From positions 33,708,184 through 33,772,183 of the forward strand of contig CM051001.1 in the NCBI GenBank assembly GCA_027704905.1: DNA of 64,000 nucleotides, in the 5' to 3' direction. This document shows, in pieces, positions 11,074-27,347 of the stretch. Source of the stretch: Muraenolepis orangiensis (taxonomy: Eukaryota > Chordata > Actinopteri > Gadiformes > Muraenolepididae). The translations under genes and the position numbers were made by a program. Numbering within the stretch: the stretch's first letter is position 1; each line of letters opens with the position of its first letter. Below the pieces are notes generated by a model. The model did no database searches. It saw only the letters and a list, made by a program, of their open reading frames with translations, and had not been told where the DNA came from.

Positions 11074-12953
11074 TCAGCATGCGGTCTCGGGTATGGTAGG
11101 AAGATGAGCGATCTTGTAGTAGCTCGGCTTCAGCTGGCGCTGCGTTCTTCCTGAAATAATCCAACGGAGCCTCTGACCGTTGGGCTTGGAGAACTTGGTG
11201 GTGGCGTATTCCACCAAGCATTTACCAACCAGCTCCCTCACACAAACCAGGTCACCATCTCTGATCTGCAGGAAAATAAAAAGATTAAAGTAACACATTT
11301 CCACCACACTACAGGCAGCATATCACTGTTTGGAACGGTTGTGGCTCATATCGACTTGGCACCATTGTACGGACCAATGAATGACCCTCTTGTTCAAGTA
11401 AATCAGTATTAGAATGGCCCTGGCCTCTGACAGAGCGAATAGACGCACCCTGAACATGTAAACAACTCTTGGGCAATGGGGTTGCGCAAGAGTAAAGAAA
11501 ATATTACTGGTCACTCACGCTCAGTTGTTGTTGTAGACTCTTCATAGCCTCCGCAATCTTCTCCGCATGCTCAGCGTCATGCTGTTCTTGAGCTTCTAGA
11601 CTTAGGAGAGCCAGAGCCAACAGAGATGGCTGCAAAAAGGACAAAAATACATTCTTAGTACTCATTCAATGCAACAATGGCATTCAAATCACAAAAATGC
11701 GGCAAGTTTAGGGCTATATTCTGAAAATGTAGACTATTAATTAATACATATAATTTTAAAGGAAATTTATTTTCCTTCTCCACAATGAAGCTAGTGTCAA
11801 TAGCTGTGTTGTTCAATTATAAATATTTCTTGGATCTTCAGACAGATTTTCATCAGGGTACCAGATGGTGTTGGCGGTGTATTTGCTGGGATTTTGCATA
11901 TTGAGCAAGGACGCAAAATGGCGGCTCGCAAGTAGTCACCGTAGGAGACATGTTGAGGACCTATTTTGAAACCAGGTGTGATAAACCCACTAACCATCTG
12001 GATGACTAGCGATCAAGATGCCAGTTCTTGATTGAATTACGCTACCACAGTTCACATCAAACCATTTGGTGTTAAAAAACACATTCAAAGCATACCAAGA
12101 ATATCGACTTACCTTTATTTTAGAGAAGACAAAGGAGCAATGACAAGCTTTAAGCTGGGCCTCCAGTCGGTCAAGGCTGAGGAGCTTCCTTCTGTTAAAG
12201 AACATGAATTTGACCAGTTAGCAACATACCACCATGATAGTGGAACAGTAGTAACTTGTGCGCCATCAAAGTGTACTTGTATGTGTATCGCCGTTTAGTC
12301 TGTGCCGCGTCACTGGCTATCCTTACCCGTCTGAGTCAAGCTGTGCTTGAACCTGGCTGTGGAAGAGGCGGAGGAAGTGAAGGGCCGTCGGAGCCTTCAC
12401 CTTCCAGTACAGCTTCTCCATCACAATCTTCTCCATCCTCATCATGTCAGACACGGTGAAGCGGTTCTGGGTGATGCGGATGAGGTCGTTTGCCAGTGGC
12501 ACGTTCCTCTCTTCCTCAGACGACTTGACGGCGATGTAGAAGCAGCAGAGGCCGACACAGGACAGGTGCTTGGGCTGGATCTGTCAAGAGAACGTCATGC
12601 ATCTTTTAAAACTCACCCGTGGACACAAGGACATCACATTACCCAAAAGGACCAGGTTACTGCCAGAGAAACCACTGTGGGTCCCTTACCTTCATAACCG
12701 ATAGGAAGCGATCCAACAAGCTGACCGCCAGGGAGAAGGTCTCCGAGCAGAACCCAAAGAACCTGGTCAGAGAGAGGAGGTCCTTCACTTCAAATTCCCG
12801 GAGTCTGGCAGTCATCCTCAGACCGTTGTCATTGGCCCCCTCAATGAGTCTCAAGCCACTCAGCTTGGGCTGGTAGTGGACCTCCCGGTCCAGGAGAGCT
12901 TTCAGCTGGACTGCAAAAGGCACTGGGCCGGATCCTGTCACTGTGTCAATCAT
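11074..12953 (-). CDS. ccng1: Cyclin G1, five coding exons
   Basis: Unconventional cyclin, a p53-induced regulator that works with PP2A and Mdm2 (family knowledge). Coding exons are 12953-12690, 12580-12327, 12191-12113, 11629-11519 and 11265-11074, phases 0/0/2/0/0, giving 299 aa (human 295). The cyclin box contains GLRLIEGANDNGLRMTARLRE, FEVKDLLSLTRFFGF, TFSLAVSLLDRFLS and HLSCVGLCCFYIAVKSSEEE. The C-terminus RWIISGRTQRQLKPSYYKI and HLPTIPE is diagnostic for cyclin G1 and excludes cyclin I2, which neighbours septin8 in human. The ATG is the first base of its exon after CACAG, so at least one noncoding exon lies upstream. Convergent with nudcd2 and in tandem with septin8. Confidence 0.95.
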
Positions 12954-13434
12954 CTGTGAAGAGGTAGAGCGTTCAGACATGACATAAGGGAGGTTGTGAC
13001 GTGAACCACACGTCTCTAATCAATCCATTAGTCAACAGTCTCATATTATTGACACTCCCATTTCCATGACGTCTTGTATGACACGTTTAGTAAGACTACA
13101 TGGAAGCTAGTTATGACAAACTATGAATATGGTCCGGGACTAAGATATGGCCAAACATGTAAACCATCTCACGAGTCGACCGGCCAGTTGTCACCAGAAC
13201 TGGACTGAGCTGGTCGGGAAAGGGGCGGCGACAAGTCGGGGGGAGGGAGGGGGGGGGTATTAAAGTGTACATGTAACCTAGATACATTTCCAGCGTACAT
13301 ATACACACACACAACATCATAGTAACCTTGACATTAAATAAAAGTAAACTCTCGGGAGATAGTGAGTCGATAAGTGACTTTAGTCGGTCCATATCGTGGA
13401 CGTGTTGGGCCTTTCGCGTCCCCGCCGAGCGCTG

Positions 13435-13454
13435 TGTCATGTCGGGACATGTCC
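13435..13454. promoter_or_regulatory. p53-like response element upstream of ccng1 coding exons
   Basis: Two abutting decamers with CATG cores exactly 10 bp apart. The second, GGACATGTCC, is a perfect RRRCWWGYYY half-site; the first, TGTCATGTCG, matches 7 of 10. It lies about 480 bp 5' of the ccng1 start codon, in the presumed first intron or promoter. Confidence 0.45.
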
Positions 13455-13812
13455 GCTCCCATAGAGGCCAACGGAGAACACACTAACACTGATGACATGA
13501 ACACCTCGACACCGAGCGATAGTACCACACGATATTAACTCGGCAGTTCAACACGACTACTACTAACCAAAGAATTAGTATTAGCCTTGTTAGTGAAACT
13601 AACGACCAGGGAAAGGGCAAACGGCTGTGTAGACTTTACACAGATCAAATCCGCTGTTCTGTTGATCAATAAAAACAGTAAAGACTTTTGTCAATTGGAT
13701 GTCCACTAACATAATGGCAAGATTACTATTTATATATTACTACATATAATATATAGTTGACCAGATATGTGTTACGATATGCCGTTAAGAGGAAGGTGGA
13801 GGATCCGCTTAC

Positions 13813-14162
13813 CTTTGTGGGAGTAGCTGGCTGTAGTTTGAAAAAATAAAATGAGGTTGTGAAAATAAAGTTCTCTTAAAGGTGAAACCAAATAATAAAG
13901 CGTCAGTATATTGTTACACACGAAGTTTTAAGCATTTATTTATGTATTCGTTAGCGCCTATGCACACCCACTACCCTTGGGTTAAGGCAGTGGGAAAAGG
14001 GCTGCTTTAAGCGTCAAGCCAACACTTAGACCAACCCCACGGCCGCACACATGTCCACCCATTGGCTAGTGTCTTGATGACGTCACCCGTCCCGAATTCC
14101 TATTGGACACGTCGACATTCCGACGAGGTCACGGCCCCGCCCCGCTCCAGAAAGAGGCGGGC
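13813..14162 (-). promoter_or_regulatory. Likely ccng1 noncoding exon 1 and promoter
   Basis: A minus-strand donor (CAAAG/GTAAGC, exon edge 13813) could be the end of the noncoding first exon. Upstream lies a compact promoter-like block. It has a perfect CRE palindrome TGACGTCA (14078-14085), two minus-strand CCAAT boxes (ATTGG at 14061-14065 and 14102-14106), a GC box CCCCGCCCC (14135-14143), and ACACATGTCC at about 14047, one mismatch from a p53 half-site. The transcription start cannot be placed. Confidence 0.45.
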
Positions 14163-16931
14163 TCAAGCCAATGATGGTTGGTGGACTTGGTTGTAAATGT
14201 ACAACTTGTATGCCCTTGGGGTCGTTTAATATGATTTCTAGGGCGTTTATGTTTTTAACGTTTCATTCGTTGTATTCATTTTTTCCCTTTTGCCAATTTT
14301 GCATTGGACTTGTTTGCATTGCATTTCCCATACAACTTTACTCTATGGTTAGGGCTTTTCCTTCTAGAACAGTCTCGACGTGTGGCACTAGTTGGTACTG
14401 CAGCCGGACAGTTAGGGAGCCAGTCAAGCAGGTGTGTTTTTAATGTAGGTATTTATTACAGCAAGAAAATATAAATTCGACTATAAACGACTTACTTCCA
14501 AAGCACAACATTAATCATATCGATTTTAATCGACCAGCCTGAAGTCTCCATTCACTGACATAATTAGCAGTTTGTTTGTCTGAAATACAAACCATAGCAA
14601 ACCAAAATGGTAAATATCTATTCAAAGACAAAACAACATTCATTATAATTTAGTTCACTAATATCGTCATAGAGACACAACACTATTTTCAATAGTAATA
14701 ATAAATATTAATTAATGTGAAATAATATAATTTAAAGTGCTTAAGTAAAAATAACCCTTCAAAGTCTAAACAATTTAAAGATCTCATACCAAGATCCAAT
14801 ACCTTCACAGTGTAGATAAATTGTCAAGAGAACAGAAAAAGGGAAAATAAACATATATTAAACATAAACATAAAAAAAAGCTATGGTTATTATGACAATA
14901 TTATATTTTTTGAGATGTTATATCAGGGGGAGTAGTGTTCATGCAGAAACCATGCCTTGAAGCCACTACTTATGAATACATGTGAAGGTAGACCTCACAG
15001 GAATCTGCAATCTTTTGATGTGGTGCAAAGTCTTCTAATTCAAATTCCTTCCTGAGGTTAAGGAGCACGCCGATGGAAGACTAAAGAAGCTATAAAAAGA
15101 GAGAAAAGCCAGGTCAGCCATTTTTAGACATAAACAACAATTGCATTACATTAGCTTGCCTATCTTATACCATGAATAAACACATACAAAGTCAAGTATG
15201 CTTATTCTCATACATGCAAAAGGTTGACACCATGATTTGGTATCCATGAATAGCATGGTTAGGTAGTTTCACTTATACGGATGATCTGGCAAATTAGGGA
15301 GGAAATATGGAAAAATTAATCAACAGAGAGATGAGCAGATGTGCTTAATATCATCTTTTTTTTATTTGAATAGAAAGGCACAAATGTTGTTCTTATTCTT
15401 CCCTAGTGTTAAAGTACATTATTAAATCACAGTGATACAGCTCACAGCTTTGCATATCATGTATTCTAGAAAACAATACATTTAAAAAATAATAATAACT
15501 CAACACTATCCGGTAAGAAAACACATTAAATGTATTAATCATTATCATCATTAACTATGTACATTGCAGTATGTATTACTGTAAAATAGCTGTTGAGATA
15601 TTCAACTAGTGCATTAGAATCATTATGTCACAGGCTGTGTTACTATCACAGGGCACTGGGATAATGCCACAACTACAGTGAGTTATAAAATATAAATATC
15701 TGTATTAATTTATAAACAAACACAAACCCCAACCATTTTTAATGCTAGTGATTCAAGCAGCTGTTAGCTATAAGTTAGGAGAGTCATTTTGTGGGTTGTT
15801 TTGTGTTGTGAGTAACTTCTCCGACGGCAGACATCTGCACATTCGCGGCATGAACATTAAAAACAACCCAAGCGCTGTTATGATAGCAGTCTGTGCTTCT
15901 GTTGTCACACATCGAGCAGCGAGTCAGCATTAGGGACACATTGAATCCACTGTTCATACCTTTTTTGATCCATAAGCACACAGTGGCTTATGGCCAACAT
16001 AGCACTTCTTAGCTCACATACATACATTGCCACAGTGTATGTGTGTCCACACATACACTGTCATTAAGCAAGGTCAAATATCAAAGCCTTTTCCCATGCT
16101 GATGTAAGACACATTCCTGGTTTTCCTGGATGACTGCTCCATAAATCAACTAAAAAGAGGACAGAAAAAAAATGGCAAAACATGATTTGATAAATAAGAT
16201 AAAAACCCAAAAAAATGAAGGTGATCAAATAGGGGATGTTGAAATATGAATGATATTTTACAAACCAATATTAAAAATACTTCAAAGAACATATTACCCT
16301 TAAACCATAAGGCATAACACCTAACCCATAACTGGCATAGATCAATCACAATGATTATCTTGCCACATTTATCTGTATGATGCATGTATATACAAATCAT
16401 TTAGCCAGTTATTTTGTGCAATGAAATTACTGTTTAAATTGTCTCCCTGTCATCTAAGTAATAATCATATTTGCATATACGCCGTCCTTTACGTATGAGG
16501 ATTGTAGCATCTGGCCGTATATAGACAGTCGTGCCCCTGTCTGAGATACAATCTGTCAGGTCACCACACAGCAACACGGGCAGCAGGCAGTGTCACGCAG
16601 GCTGTGACCCCCCCTACAGTGTCTGGACACACCACGTCAGACTCAATCTGCCGGAAGTATCAGGGTCGTAGCCAGCAAGGCTCCTGGCATGGTAATGCTA
16701 TCTCATTAGTCACGTCCTACTCATGCTCCTCGTCTCACTGCAACTCCACTCAAGACACAGACGGAGAAACCGAGCGATCACTTAAGGAGTAGGTTTGCTG
16801 CAATGCTTGCCACGCAAACTGAGAAGCTTCCGAGAACCTAGGAGTCATCTATACTGACAACACCGCTACTGAGAAGTAATTCAAATCCCACCAACAACCA
16901 CAACAACAACAACACAAACAAATCAGTGGAC
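14163..16931. other. septin8 3' UTR and intergenic AT-rich sequence
   Basis: No recognisable coding exon. The right part is probably septin8 3' UTR on the minus strand. A minus-strand AATAAA (TTTATT at 15361-15366) is one possible end. The left part (14.2-15.3 kb) is AT-rich with no feature I could name. Confidence 0.4.
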
Positions 16932-22406
<5,475 letters not shown>

Positions 22407-22677
22407 CGTCAGACGCCGCAGAAGTCCGAGGGCATCTAGGAGGAGCTGTCTTCATGTGAGCGACCGCTAGTCGGAGGTCTGATTCACTCCCATGGCCTCA
22501 TGGGGGCGACACCCCCTCCATGCTGCCTGGAATGCACTATCATTCATTCATTCACAATGATAGGGTTAGCTCATGGTTCATTGGGCATTCATGTGCTCAA
22601 TTGTCACATATGTTCGATTTAAAATAAAGTACAATTTTCACAATCAAATAAAATCCGCCTTTTTGTGGAACATTACA

Positions 22678-22723
<46 letters not shown>

Positions 22724-22826
22724 TCATTACATTAATATTGCGCTTTTCAAGACACCCAAATATGCCTCTAAATACAATCGAGATGCTATTTAAGTAAGAC
22801 GCTATTACTAAGTTAACACATGACAC

Positions 22827-22897
<71 letters not shown>

Positions 22898-23185
22898 GAG
22901 GCCTTTGTGGTGCTTATGATGGATAACAAAAAAAAGACGCGGACGTGCACGAGATATTGCAACATCAAAAAACAACGCGTGTTTTTAAAGGGGCCCTGGA
23001 GTGGGGGGGCCCTGGAGGGGGGGGGGCCTGGAGGGGGGGGGGGGGGCAGGTGGTTGGGGGGACGTCGCTCAGTAGGACCGCCAGTGAGTGAAGAGGAGGA
23101 GGAGGAGGGGTTTCATCCTCATAACTCCTGAGCCAGTTGTGTAGAGAGAGAGCGTGTTGTCATATCGGTGCTCGGTGTTTACAGC
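22407..23185. promoter_or_regulatory. Divergent septin8/sowaha 5' region with AAT arrays
   Basis: The start codons of septin8 (minus) and sowaha (plus) are 779 bp apart. The gap holds two (TAA)n/(AAT)n arrays (22679-22723 and 22829-22896) and a G-rich block GGGGGGCCTGGAGGGG near 23000-23050. A GA-rich 5' UTR-like stretch precedes sowaha. Promoter function is inferred from the head-to-head arrangement. Confidence 0.45.
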
Positions 23186-24589
23186 ATGGCTTTAACTCAG
23201 GAGTCCGTTCTAACCTTCTTATTGGCGCGCGGCGGCCAGGTGACCAACTCTGAGCTGTTGAAGTGTTTCAGAGGTCAGATCAACTCATGCGGCTCAGGCG
23301 ATCCCGATCCCGCGGGAAAGCAGCAGCAGCACAATAGGGACGCGTTCAAGCGGTTGGTGAACAGCGTCGCCGTGGTCAAACACATCGGGGACGTCAAGTT
23401 TGTGGTGGTGAAGAAAAGGTACCGGGACTTTGTGAAGGGAGACGCGGGGAGCAACGCGCTCAGTGCCGCCGAACCGAACCCTCCACCACCACCATCACCA
23501 CCACCACTACCCCTCCACCGAGCCGCCGCGTCTGCAGGAGGAGACGACGACCTGCAGAACAACCCTCGGCTCTTCTACCCCCTGGAGACCACGCCTTGTG
23601 ACCACACAAACAGCCCTAGTAGTGACAACGAGAGATCACTAGTGAAAGTCCTGAGTGTTTCCAGTAGTGATCACGTGGGTGGAACCGGCGCCGTCTTCGC
23701 TGTCATCTCGGTGAGGTCACCACCCCCCCCTCGGCCTCCGGTACGGCCTCATCGTGACCTCCGATCAGAGTGGATCACTCCAGAAAAGAGACCGCCGGTC
23801 GCATCTCTTTCCCGCACAGCACCGCCACTGAACCGCCTGGGTCCCACATTGGAGAGGAGAACAACATGGAGCACGGGGGGAGGATCGCAGTCTTGCGAGA
23901 ACCTAGCGGAGCTGAACGGCCCGGGGGGGGACTCCCCCCCCACCCGGGGCGCCACGGGCCTCATGACGTCACAAAGCACCATCCCGAGAAGAGCGGACGT
24001 CGACTCCGTCCCCCTGGAGCCCGTCGGTCACGAGTGGCTGGTCAAGTCCGCCGCGGGGATGTGGAGGCACGTCCACGGGTTGCTCCTGCTGGACGCGCGG
24101 CTGGCCAACAGGAGGGACTTCATGTCGGGCTTCACGGCGCTCCACTGGGCCGCCAAGGGGGGCCGCGGCGAGATGGTGCGGCGGATCGTGGACGTCTCCC
24201 GGAGCGAAGGCGGCACGCGCGTGGACGTCGACCGCAGGACCCACGGGGGGTACACGCCTCTGCACGTCGCGGCCATCCACGGCCACGGTGACGTCATCAC
24301 GCTGCTGGTCCAAAGCTACGGAGCCCGGGTCGACCTGAGGGATAACGCCGGGAAGAAGGCCTACCACTACCTGGGCACACGAGGGACGGCTGACCTCAAA
24401 GAGCTTCTGTTGTGTGGCGGCGGGCGGCGGGACGCCTGCAGACGGCAGGAGGAGGAGGAGGAGGACTACAGGGAGCTCCCAAAAGGCCTGAACACCATCA
24501 GTAAACTGTTCCAGCCCCACGCCTTAGGGCACCGGAAGAAACAGCGACCACAGCCCCCGCCAGGCCTGCCCCCCTGGGATGGGGTTTAA
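23186..24589 (+). CDS. sowaha: Ankyrin repeat protein SOWAHA (sosondowah family member A), single exon
   Basis: Intronless gene of 467 aa; function poorly known in the family. The start MALTQESVLTFLLARGGQVTN begins the conserved N-terminal SOWAH winged-helix-like domain (about residues 1-85, including FKRLVNSVAVVKHIGDVKFVV). A long proline/serine-rich, low-complexity middle follows. Two to three ankyrin repeats lie at about residues 310-410 (GFTALHWAAKGGRGEMV, GGYTPLHVAAIHGHGDVITLL, LRDNAGKKAYHYLG). A run of acidic Glu lies near residue 425. Family genes are typically single-exon, as here. The ATG is chosen over an upstream in-frame GTG because MAL is the family start. Its position between septin8 and gdf9 matches human 5q31; the human neighbour SHROOM1 is not seen. 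Confidence 0.92.
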   Translation: MALTQESVLTFLLARGGQVTNSELLKCFRGQINSCGSGDPDPAGKQQQHNRDAFKRLVNSVAVVKHIGDVKFVVVKKRYRDFVKGDAGSNALSAAEPNPPPPPSPPPLPLHRAAASAGGDDDLQNNPRLFYPLETTPCDHTNSPSSDNERSLVKVLSVSSSDHVGGTGAVFAVISVRSPPPPRPPVRPHRDLRSEWITPEKRPPVASLSRTAPPLNRLGPTLERRTTWSTGGGSQSCENLAELNGPGGDSPPTRGATGLMTSQSTIPRRADVDSVPLEPVGHEWLVKSAAGMWRHVHGLLLLDARLANRRDFMSGFTALHWAAKGGRGEMVRRIVDVSRSEGGTRVDVDRRTHGGYTPLHVAAIHGHGDVITLLVQSYGARVDLRDNAGKKAYHYLGTRGTADLKELLLCGGGRRDACRRQEEEEEDYRELPKGLNTISKLFQPHALGHRKKQRPQPPPGLPPWDGV

Positions 24590-24779
24590 CAGGATGGTTA
24601 AAACAACCGGCGCCAACCAACAAGTGGCAAACTTCTGACACTTATTGACTTGTCATGTGTCTCATGTCAAGGACGTTTGGGACCATGGGTCCGTTATCAA
24701 TATTGTAAATAAATAGTGTAGTTAAATACTTATAGTATAGATCATACAACATATATATTTTGTATACTGATACAAGGTA

Positions 24780-24840
24780 CAATATTTGTATTGGCCATTT
24801 GCAACGGACAAGTACAATGGAATGCCTTCTCCCCATTCCA
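24780..24840 (+). repeat. Short family B tail fragment
   Basis: TTGGCCATTTGCAACGGACAAG followed by AATGGAATGCCTTCTCCCCATTCC matches the other family B copies. It lies just downstream of a possible sowaha polyadenylation signal (AATAAA near 24706). Confidence 0.55.
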
Positions 24841-25204
24841 GAGAGGTGGTCTAATGACTCATTTCCACACTTTAACAAAAGTTAAACTTGAAATTTCCAT
24901 TGAGTCGTTAGCATTACACATAAGGTAACAATGCTACATCACTGTTTCATTGTGTCAAGTGTTTCAAGTGTCCTCTTAGTTGGAGTCACAAAGACAGGGT
25001 CATTGAGTGCAGGGTCATTGAGTGTGGGTTGAAGGAGGAGAGTGGGTTGGTGGTAGAGGCTGCTTATGCAAAGCAGACCCAGAAGGGATAGTGGAATGTT
25101 GCTCTTGCATTCCATTATTTCCATTAGCAGAGTCCACCGAGCGAAACCCATATTCTTTCATGGATTACCGTCTATTATATTGTATGTTTATTTTTCAGCT
25201 TTGA

Positions 25205-26090
25205 TAGATTCAAGATTCAAGATGTGGCCGTATGCAACACGCACAATGAAATGCTTACTCCCCATTCCCTCCCGCAGTATGAGTTTCCTACAATTTAACA
25301 CTATATACTATACATGTACATGTACAACACTATACTATATTATACTGTATACAATAAAATAACAATAAAGTGACTGATGGATGATATATACATATGTTGA
25401 ATTGAGCAAAAAGCTTTTTAAAGTGCACAGTAGTGCAGCAGCATTGTGAATACAATGCAGTGCAGTAACTGTAATGAGTCCAGAAAGTCCAGCATAAGTG
25501 CATGATAGTGTAATGTAGTATGGGTGACAATGTTATGATAGTGGCAGCACTCCTAGCAGTTCAGTAGGCACACTGCCTGTGGATAAAAACTGTCCTTGAA
25601 GTCCTTATACTGATGCAGCGGTACCAGGGACCAGATCGTAGGGGGGAGAAGAGATGGAGCCCAGGGTGGTTGCGGTCCTTTGTGATGGAGATGGCCTTAT
25701 TCCGACATCTGGTTCTAAAGATCTTCTTAATGCATGGAAGTGCACACCCGATGATCTTCTCTGACCCTCTGGATGGCTTTCTTGTCCTGTGTAGTGGTGT
25801 TGCCGTACCACACAGTGACGCCACTCATCAGGACACTCTCCAGTGTCACAGTAGAAGTTCACCAGCCACCGTTTGCCTATGCCGCTTCTCCTGAGGCACC
25901 ACAGGTCATAGAGGCGCTGGTGTGCCTTCTTCAGCATGACCTCCACCTGTAGTCCCAGGAAACGGAAGCAGCTGACGATGATTCTGAAGTCCACGATGAG
26001 CTCCTTGGTCTTGCTGACATTCAGTGCAAGGCTGTAGTCCTCACACCATCACGTCAGCCGGACTACCTCATCTCTCATAGTGAATTAGAA
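25205..26090 (-). mobile_element. Degenerate Rex/L2-like LINE 3' fragment
   Basis: Read on the minus strand, this encodes broken pieces of a fish LINE reverse transcriptase C-terminus. LALNVSKTKELIVDF lies near 26020, then FLGLQVEVMLKKAHQRLYDL, then blocks resembling SVLMSGVTVWYGN and YRSIRTRTSR in shifted frames. It continues into a 3' UTR and ends in TCTTGAATCTTGAATC near 25205. Several frameshifts and stops make it inactive. It lies between sowaha and gdf9, where SHROOM1 is found in human. Confidence 0.8.
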
Positions 26091-27269
26091 TAAGAACAAC
26101 ATTGAGGACATTGTTCTTTAAACATCTGCTTTGTTTTAGCCTGGAAAAGGTTGATGTGTCAATGCATAAAGGAAAAGTACAACATGCACACATCTCATTT
26201 CTGTTTAAAAGCTAATGAATACACTTTATGCACTGTATTGGTACAGAAAATATACCAGCTGCCTTTTTGGAATTAACCACACATTTTGTGAATCACAATC
26301 TAATTGTAAAATGTATTCAGTCATCCTCATTGTGATGGTGTTATATAGGCTTGTCTTTAAAATAAAATGTCATTAAAAATGTGCTGTTGTTATGGAAAGT
26401 GACAGCTATCATGACTAATTAATAATATTATTTCAACGGCAATAGCTAAGGCCTTTGCAGACACATCTAAATATGATGGTTTATCCATGTGTCTACAAGA
26501 AACATACACTGTAAACAATGATAGCCCTATTAAGTAATATGAACTATATATGAACCAATTTTCCCAGCCAATCAGAGGCCGAGGATTTTCATTCCCTGTG
26601 CTAACCCCTCTACTGTAATGTGATGCCTTGCCTGCCTTTTAAATCACTCTAACTGTAATTCATGACTACATTGTGCTTTACAAAATATATTGATTCATTC
26701 ATGAGATTCATATATTAAAAAGTGAGGTTATATTCCTTTAAATCACCCAACAATATTCAGTTTATTAATTTGACAACTGATTTTGCAATTCAATAGGACA
26801 CAACTATTTCAACTATTGAAAGTGGAAAGCATCAAGCTGTAAGAAAGCTAAAATACTTATATAAAATGACACATATGCTTGTTCTTAGTTAGTATCAAGT
26901 ATCAAGTTAAAACAACAAATGATCAATAGTCAAACCATTTGTATGACATAAACAAAGAGTATCTTTAAGTTGAGTTTAGCTCGTGTTTTTAAGGCAGCAG
27001 GTGAACTTTCATTTCTATAACCGACTTACAACATGTGACAGTGTACATTTTAAAGTAGGCACACACACCTACAAGCCACAAATAAAGTGGTTAAATCAAG
27101 TGGCTGAATGTGAGTGCGTATTTGTGCACTTTTATGATCAGTTGCAGATAAAGTGAAGAACATTATTTTAAATGCAATTTATCCTCAACCCAAATAGTCC
27201 CAGTCATGTGCTTCCGGGAGCGTCGAAAGGATCCGATTACAAACACCTGACGCCCTTGCTGATCAGAGG
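26091..27269. other. Intergenic sequence upstream of gdf9
   Basis: AT-rich; no coding exon, named repeat or RNA gene was recognised. It presumably includes the gdf9 promoter at its right end. Confidence 0.5.
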
Positions 27270-27275
27270 CACGTG
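27270..27275. promoter_or_regulatory. E-box CACGTG near gdf9 start
   Basis: A palindromic CACGTG about 75 bp before the gdf9 ATG. In mammals a proximal E-box is important for oocyte expression of GDF9. Whether this one acts is not known. Confidence 0.4.
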
Positions 27276-27347
27276 GGTTCGGTTTACCTGAACCCTCGCA
27301 GGAGTGCTGCGCTTGGAAGGCGTTTGATTATTATTATTATTATTATA

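Noticed and set aside
11074..12953. Identification of the cyclin as cyclin I2, the human neighbour of SEPTIN8
   Set aside because: The sequence matches cyclin G1 from the N-terminal cyclin box to the HLPTIPE end, and nudcd2, the human neighbour of CCNG1, is adjacent.
16440..16580. Minus-strand open frame ending DYYLDDRETI as the alternative septin8 C-terminal exon
   Set aside because: It does not resemble the known long SEPTIN8 C-terminus, and no convincing acceptor in the right phase was found.
23770..24520. Long open frames overlapping sowaha on both strands
   Set aside because: GC-rich shadow frames of the sowaha coding sequence; only the plus frame at 23186-24589 has family similarity.
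25200..27269. Relict of shroom1 between sowaha and gdf9
   Set aside because: The coding-like parts are LINE polymerase fragments; no SHROOM domain block was recognised.
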